This document shows positions 60,177-64,000 of a stretch of 64,000 bases of DNA, piece after piece. The first letter of the stretch is position 1; each line of letters opens with the position of its first letter. The position numbers and the translations under genes are program-made. Location of the stretch: positions 103,615 to 167,614 of the forward strand of contig NZ_LMSP01000006.1 of the NCBI RefSeq assembly GCF_001429545.1, read 5' to 3'. The DNA comes from Paenibacillus sp. Soil787 (GTDB lineage: Bacteria; Bacillota; Bacilli; Paenibacillales; NBRC-103111). The notes under the pieces were generated by a model. That model was not told where the DNA came from, did not search any database, and saw only the letters and a list, made by a program, of their open reading frames with translations.

Positions 60177-62477
60177 CTATTTGTTCAGGAGAAAAGGTGT
60201 CAATTCACCTAGATAGAACACGTCTAGGTGATGAAGGGCACGGGTACAAGCGGTGTAAAACAGCTTGCGTTCCTTCGCTTCCGCGTAGACAGCCGCCCCG
60301 GCATCGTAGAGAATTACCGCGTCGAACTCGAGCCCTTTGGCGAGGTACGCCGGCAGGATCATGACGCCTGCCTCATAGTGCAGCGTCTCTTTGGTGATCC
60401 GCGCGAGTCCGGGCAGCAGCGGCTTCAGGCTAGCGTGCGCGCGGCGCGTCTCGCGCTCGGTCTTGCAAATGATCGCGACGGAGCTTGCGCCGCCGTCGCG
60501 TCTGGCTATTGCCGCCTCAGCCACGAGGCGGCTGAGGCGGCCATCGTCCGCCGCGCGCAGCACACGCGGCGCCTCGCCGCTGCGGCTGAACGGCTCGATC
60601 GGCTCGCCGCCAGGCAGCACGCGACTAGCGAAATCGACGATCTCGCGCGTCGAGCGGTAGCTCTTGACGAGGCGGATCGTCTCCGTCTCGTCTTCCTTCA
60701 TCAGCTCGCTAATGGAGCTGTACTCGCTCGTTTGCCCCTCGCTCTCCGTACTGCTGCTCGCATTTGCGTGCGTGAAGATCCCTTGATTCCAGTCCCCGAG
60801 CAGAGTAAACCGAGCACGCGGAAACAGCTTCTTCAAGTACGCATAGTGAAACGGCGAGTAATCCTGCGCCTCATCCACGAGACAATAACGGATGGTACCT
60901 ACGCGCAGTTGGCCCTCAACAAGGCCTTTCAAATAGACAAGTGGTGTCGCATCTTCGTAATGCAGCATTCCCCTAGCAAGCGCGTCAGCTGTAAAAGCGC
61001 TGATCGTATCCCAAGCAGCGGGTAAGCGCTGCCCCTCATCGTGCATGAGCTCTTGATGCAGCTCACTATTTGTATAAAGATCTTGATACATCCCGAGCAC
61101 GTCCACATAAGCGAGCTTCCGCGCCTTCTCCTTAAGAGGAGCTATCGCTTTATACGCTTTGACCTTGCTCATCTTTTTCATTTCTGGCTCGGTGCCCACA
61201 TATTTCGGCTCCCGCACCATTTTACGATAAAACCTCTTCTGCACATCCGCTTGAAACTCATCCAGCTTCTCCAGCATCCACTCCGATAATTGCTCCATCC
61301 GTTCGCCCAGAGCAAGAATGGAGGATTTGCTGTAAAACCGTTCGCTAAGCTCATCGGCGGTAATCAACACTTTCTTGCCTACCGATAAATCTTGGAAGCG
61401 GATTCCACTATTTTTCAGCTTCTCTCCATAGGCCTCAATGACACTGAGAAATGCAGCGGACGTTTTGTAATGAATGCTTTGCAGCCGCGCTGCGTAAGCG
61501 GGATTTTGATCTGTTCCCGTAAGGATGAACTCCAATTGATCGTAAGGATCTTCCAACGTCAAACCCGTGTCGCTTAATTTATGTGTTAAATAGTCTTGGA
61601 ACGTCGTCTGCTGCATGGTAGCTTCGCCAAGCTCCGGCAGTACGTGAGAGACGTAGTCGCTGAACAGGGAGTTCGGCGAAAATAAAATCATATTGTCGGC
61701 GCTTAGCGTCGTCCGATATTTGTAAAGCAGATACGCGATGCGCTGCAGCGCGACGGAGGTTTTGCCGCTGCCGGCCGCCCCCTGCACGACGAGCACCTTG
61801 TGCCGATCATCGCGGATAATCTGGTTCTGCTCGCGCTGGATCGTCGTGACGATACTGTGCATCTTCTCGTCGGCGCTGCGGCTCAGCATCATCTGAAGCA
61901 TCTCGTCACCGATGGAGATCCCCGTATCGAACACGTCCTGCAGCACGCCGGCCTTGATGATGTACTGGCGCTTGAGCATCAGCTCGCCGCTGACATCCAT
62001 CTCCGGTGTCCGATACGTCGCCGGACCCGGCGGGTAGTCATAGAACAGGCTGGCTATGGGCGCACGCCAGTCATAGATAAGAATTTCATCTGTTTTGGCA
62101 TCGATGAAGGACGTCAATCCGATGTAAATCTTCTCGCGCTCCTGCTCACCGCGTTCCTTGAAATCAATGCGGCTGAAATACGGCGCATCGACGACTCGCT
62201 GCAGCTTGCGCAGGGCATCCTGTGCCAAGCGATAGCTGCGTTCTTGGCCCTGCAGCACGTGCTCCTGCTGGGCCATACTTGCTGCCGTCTCAATCAAATC
62301 ATCCGCATTATCCGCATTGACCGAGATATCATCCCAGAAGCTGCGGCCAATCGCTGTCGCTTCCGACCGGCGTTCATCCACCGTTTGGCGCAGCTCTTCT
62401 ATTCGCTGCTGTATATTAGTACGTACAGAGGCAACGCGCTGCGTTTCCCTCTCCCGCTCTTCGTTCTCTATAGGCAT
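60177..62477 (-). CDS. helD: HelD-like RNA polymerase-recycling ATPase
   Basis: A 766-residue UvrD/Rep-like superfamily 1 motor that in Gram-positive bacteria binds RNA polymerase and clears stalled or DNA-bound enzyme. It has an N-terminal coiled coil (1-90) that enters the polymerase secondary channel. Walker A is QGAAGSGKTSVALQRIAYLL (about 234-253), Walker B is the DEAQDYSPFHY block, and arginine-rich SYRSTREIVDFA and LAKGLEFDAVI are the remaining motor motifs. The part coding the last ~200 residues (60240-60780) is GC-rich. GGAGTGAG precedes ATG 62477. It stands alone. Confidence 0.9.
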   Translation of the reverse strand: MPIENEERERETQRVASVRTNIQQRIEELRQTVDERRSEATAIGRSFWDDISVNADNADDLIETAASMAQQEHVLQGQERSYRLAQDALRKLQRVVDAPYFSRIDFKERGEQEREKIYIGLTSFIDAKTDEILIYDWRAPIASLFYDYPPGPATYRTPEMDVSGELMLKRQYIIKAGVLQDVFDTGISIGDEMLQMMLSRSADEKMHSIVTTIQREQNQIIRDDRHKVLVVQGAAGSGKTSVALQRIAYLLYKYRTTLSADNMILFSPNSLFSDYVSHVLPELGEATMQQTTFQDYLTHKLSDTGLTLEDPYDQLEFILTGTDQNPAYAARLQSIHYKTSAAFLSVIEAYGEKLKNSGIRFQDLSVGKKVLITADELSERFYSKSSILALGERMEQLSEWMLEKLDEFQADVQKRFYRKMVREPKYVGTEPEMKKMSKVKAYKAIAPLKEKARKLAYVDVLGMYQDLYTNSELHQELMHDEGQRLPAAWDTISAFTADALARGMLHYEDATPLVYLKGLVEGQLRVGTIRYCLVDEAQDYSPFHYAYLKKLFPRARFTLLGDWNQGIFTHANASSSTESEGQTSEYSSISELMKEDETETIRLVKSYRSTREIVDFASRVLPGGEPIEPFSRSGEAPRVLRAADDGRLSRLVAEAAIARRDGGASSVAIICKTERETRRAHASLKPLLPGLARITKETLHYEAGVMILPAYLAKGLEFDAVILYDAGAAVYAEAKERKLFYTACTRALHHLDVFYLGELTPFLLNK

Positions 62478-62498
62478 ACGGTCTCACTCCACTTCTTT

Positions 62499-63470
62499 CT
62501 ATTTATATACACCGTGGATCACCTCTTCAAACTCAGGCTCTTCCATGTGTACGTCATCCATATCGCCCCAGCTGCTGACGATTCGCAGCACTTCCATCGC
62601 CTTCAGCTCCTGGCGGTTGCAAGCAATCGTGAGACAATTCGCTTCTTGCTCCACCACGCGAAACGGAAGCTCCCAGTTAGCAGGAACTTGGATTTCACCT
62701 CGATAAGTGACCTTCATCATCGTTGGTAAGCCAATACGGTCCCGCAGCTCATCGATCGAGCCGTCGTAGCCGATTTGCCCATGGTTGATCACGATGACTC
62801 GTTTACACAATTGCTCGATATCATCCATATCATGCGTAGTCAGCAGAATCGTCTTGCCGAAATCTCGATTTAATGTCTGAAGAAAGCCGCGAATGTTCCG
62901 CTTGGCGACAACATCCAACCCAATGGTCGGCTCATCCAGAAACAAAATATCCGGATCATGCAGCATAGAAGCCGCCAAATCGGCGCGCATCCGCTGACCA
63001 AGAGACAGCTTCCGGACAGGCGTGTCCATCAGCTCCTTCAGTTCAAGAAGCTCAGTCAATTCGCCTAATCTGCGGCGGGCGGTGCTTTCCTCTACCCGAT
63101 ACATCGCAGTAAGAATTTCATAGGAATCCTTAACCGGCAGATCCCACCACAGCTGACTGCGCTGACCGAATACAACGCCAAGCTGCCTTACGACTCGTCT
63201 TCGATGCTTCTGAGGACTATAACCGTGAATCAGCACCTCGCCGGAGGTTGGGTGAAGAATGCCGGTGAGCATTTTGATCGTCGTCGACTTCCCCGCTCCA
63301 TTAGGTCCAATATACCCGACGAACTCGCCAGTTTCAATCTCGAAGCTTACATCGCGTACCGCTTCCTTCTCTTTATAGGCTCTTGAGAACAAAGTTCGAA
63401 TACCAGAGAACCTGCCTTCTTTGACTAGCGGAGTTTGAAAGGTTTTGCGCAAATTCGTTACGGTTATCAT
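62499..63470 (-). CDS. ABC-2 type exporter ATP-binding protein
   Basis: A 323-residue ATPase of the class that works with six-helix ABC-2/DUF990 permeases. It has a ~28-residue insert (EGRFSGIRTLFSRAYKEKEA) before the core, Walker A GPNGAGKSTTIKML (about 61-74), signature LSLGQRMRADLAASM, Walker B ILFLDEPTIGLDV, and switch His in LLTTHDMDD. A ~80-residue C-terminal domain follows. ATG 63470 follows AAGGAGGG at a long distance; the longer frame upstream is not family-like. The permease gene precedes it by 35 bp. Confidence 0.9.
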   Translation of the reverse strand: MITVTNLRKTFQTPLVKEGRFSGIRTLFSRAYKEKEAVRDVSFEIETGEFVGYIGPNGAGKSTTIKMLTGILHPTSGEVLIHGYSPQKHRRRVVRQLGVVFGQRSQLWWDLPVKDSYEILTAMYRVEESTARRRLGELTELLELKELMDTPVRKLSLGQRMRADLAASMLHDPDILFLDEPTIGLDVVAKRNIRGFLQTLNRDFGKTILLTTHDMDDIEQLCKRVIVINHGQIGYDGSIDELRDRIGLPTMMKVTYRGEIQVPANWELPFRVVEQEANCLTIACNRQELKAMEVLRIVSSWGDMDDVHMEEPEFEEVIHGVYK

Positions 63471-63505
63471 GTTTCTTGTGATCCCTCCTTGTATAAAGCT
63501 GCAGA

Positions 63506-64000
63506 TTAACTTCCTGTGCTTTGATAGCGAGATAGTCCTAGCTTCCAGAAGCGCATGGCCAACCAGAGCGCGGCGAATGAAACTGCAATAGTTCCTAGCA
63601 GCATCCCTATGCCGCCTTGATGTCTCAGCAAATATAAAGTAGGTATGTAATTGACGAATCCTACCGGAACGAGCACCAATAGCGCACCTTGCAGCCACTT
63701 CGGATACAAGGTTAGCGGATAGCGCGCCGCGGTTTGGGAAGCGTCTTCGGTCATATTTTGCAGGGATTCGATCCGAGTCAGCCAGAATCCGGCAGCCGCT
63801 GTCGCTAAACCAATGGCGAATAAAATAATAGCACCTGTTATGATAATTAACACCGTTAAAGGAACGGCTGACCATTCGATTTGTCCAGTAGCCATTAAAG
63901 CTTTCATAGAGATAAAAAGTAAGATGATGCCTTGCCCTGCTTCGGCAAATAATAGACGTGAATTTTGCGTCATCAGCGCTAGCAGCACCGGTACAGGCCG
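63506..64000 (-). CDS. ABC-2 permease (DUF990-like), cut by window end
   Basis: The last ~164 codons of a membrane permease. The frame continues in phase to the window edge (RPVPVLLAL before the first internal start), so the gene is 5' incomplete. It has helices near the visible start, about 40-70, 95-120 and 125-145, and ends LSRYQSTGS. Its position directly before the ATPase gene supports an exporter pair; a second similar permease gene usually accompanies these and may lie beyond the edge. Confidence 0.85.
   Translation of the reverse strand, partial: RPVPVLLALMTQNSRLLFAEAGQGIILLFISMKALMATGQIEWSAVPLTVLIIITGAIILFAIGLATAAAGFWLTRIESLQNMTEDASQTAARYPLTLYPKWLQGALLVLVPVGFVNYIPTLYLLRHQGGIGMLLGTIAVSFAALWLAMRFWKLGLSRYQSTGS

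Noticed and set aside
61800-62729. 309-residue plus-strand reading frame opposite helD
   Set aside because: It lies antisense over the HelD Walker A region, has no ribosome site, and its openness follows from codon bias of the real gene.

Overview
The window looks like a chromosomal segment of a Paenibacillus-type endospore-forming Firmicute. The reasons are two three-subunit ger spore-germinant-receptor operons, a tiny YjcZ-type sporulation protein, Lpl-type sugar ABC transporters, a UgtP-like glycosyltransferase, HelD, strong AGGAGG ribosome sites with many TTG or GTG starts, and long non-coding gaps full of small degenerate repeats. I see no rRNA, tRNA, CRISPR array, insertion sequence or prophage.

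Layout: 0-0.8 kb, repeats and a damaged nitroreductase gene carrying a 60-bp in-place inversion. 0.8-3.3 kb, LigD-type polymerase and cardiolipin synthase. 3.4-8.0 kb, ger operon 1 (A, C, small membrane protein, B). 8.0-10.9 kb, a ParM-like actin divergent from an M23 peptidase-bactofilin pair. 10.9-17.8 kb, HAD hydrolase, an ABC exporter divergent from a histidine kinase/response regulator pair, a coiled-coil protein and an MFS transporter. 18.3-24.5 kb, gltB-gltD glutamate synthase. 25-28.4 kb, HD phosphohydrolase, thymidine kinase, glycolipid glycosyltransferase and a membrane protein. 28.5-34.2 kb, an envelope region with two polysaccharide deacetylases, NlpC/P60, an Asp-box lipoprotein and a second M23-bactofilin pair. 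34.2-36.7 kb, a graveyard of broken genes (a duplicated nuclease-like relic, an unidentified relic, a metallophosphoesterase with one internal amber codon). 37.1-43.4 kb, a sugar-uptake locus with LacI regulator, PfkB kinase, Lpl-type transporter, a PHP-hydrolase remnant and two LacI-like palindromes. 43.6-46.2 kb, an SsuABC/TauABC-like importer. 46.3-50.2 kb, DUF445 protein, HD protein with TrmB-like regulator, and MgtC. 50.5-55.2 kb, an ABC exporter plus two-component system with a secreted protein. 55.4-59.1 kb, ger operon 2 (B, A, C). 59.3-64 kb, BluB, YjcZ-like protein, HelD and an ABC exporter cut by the window end.

Most notable: two unrelated operons (kinase/regulator at 15.0 kb and gltB/gltD at 19.8 kb) carry exactly three tandem 40-bp units in the gap between their genes. 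Both arrays are in the same orientation relative to transcription, abut the Shine-Dalgarno site of the second gene, and have stems with compensating base changes. This looks like a structured intra-operon RNA element. Other highlights are three copies of a ~95-bp two-hairpin dispersed repeat, several intergenic arrays of different core sequence spaced about 50-60 bp, and two paralogous M23-bactofilin modules, one next to an actin homologue.

All identifications come from reading the sequence and family knowledge. No database search or folding program was run.
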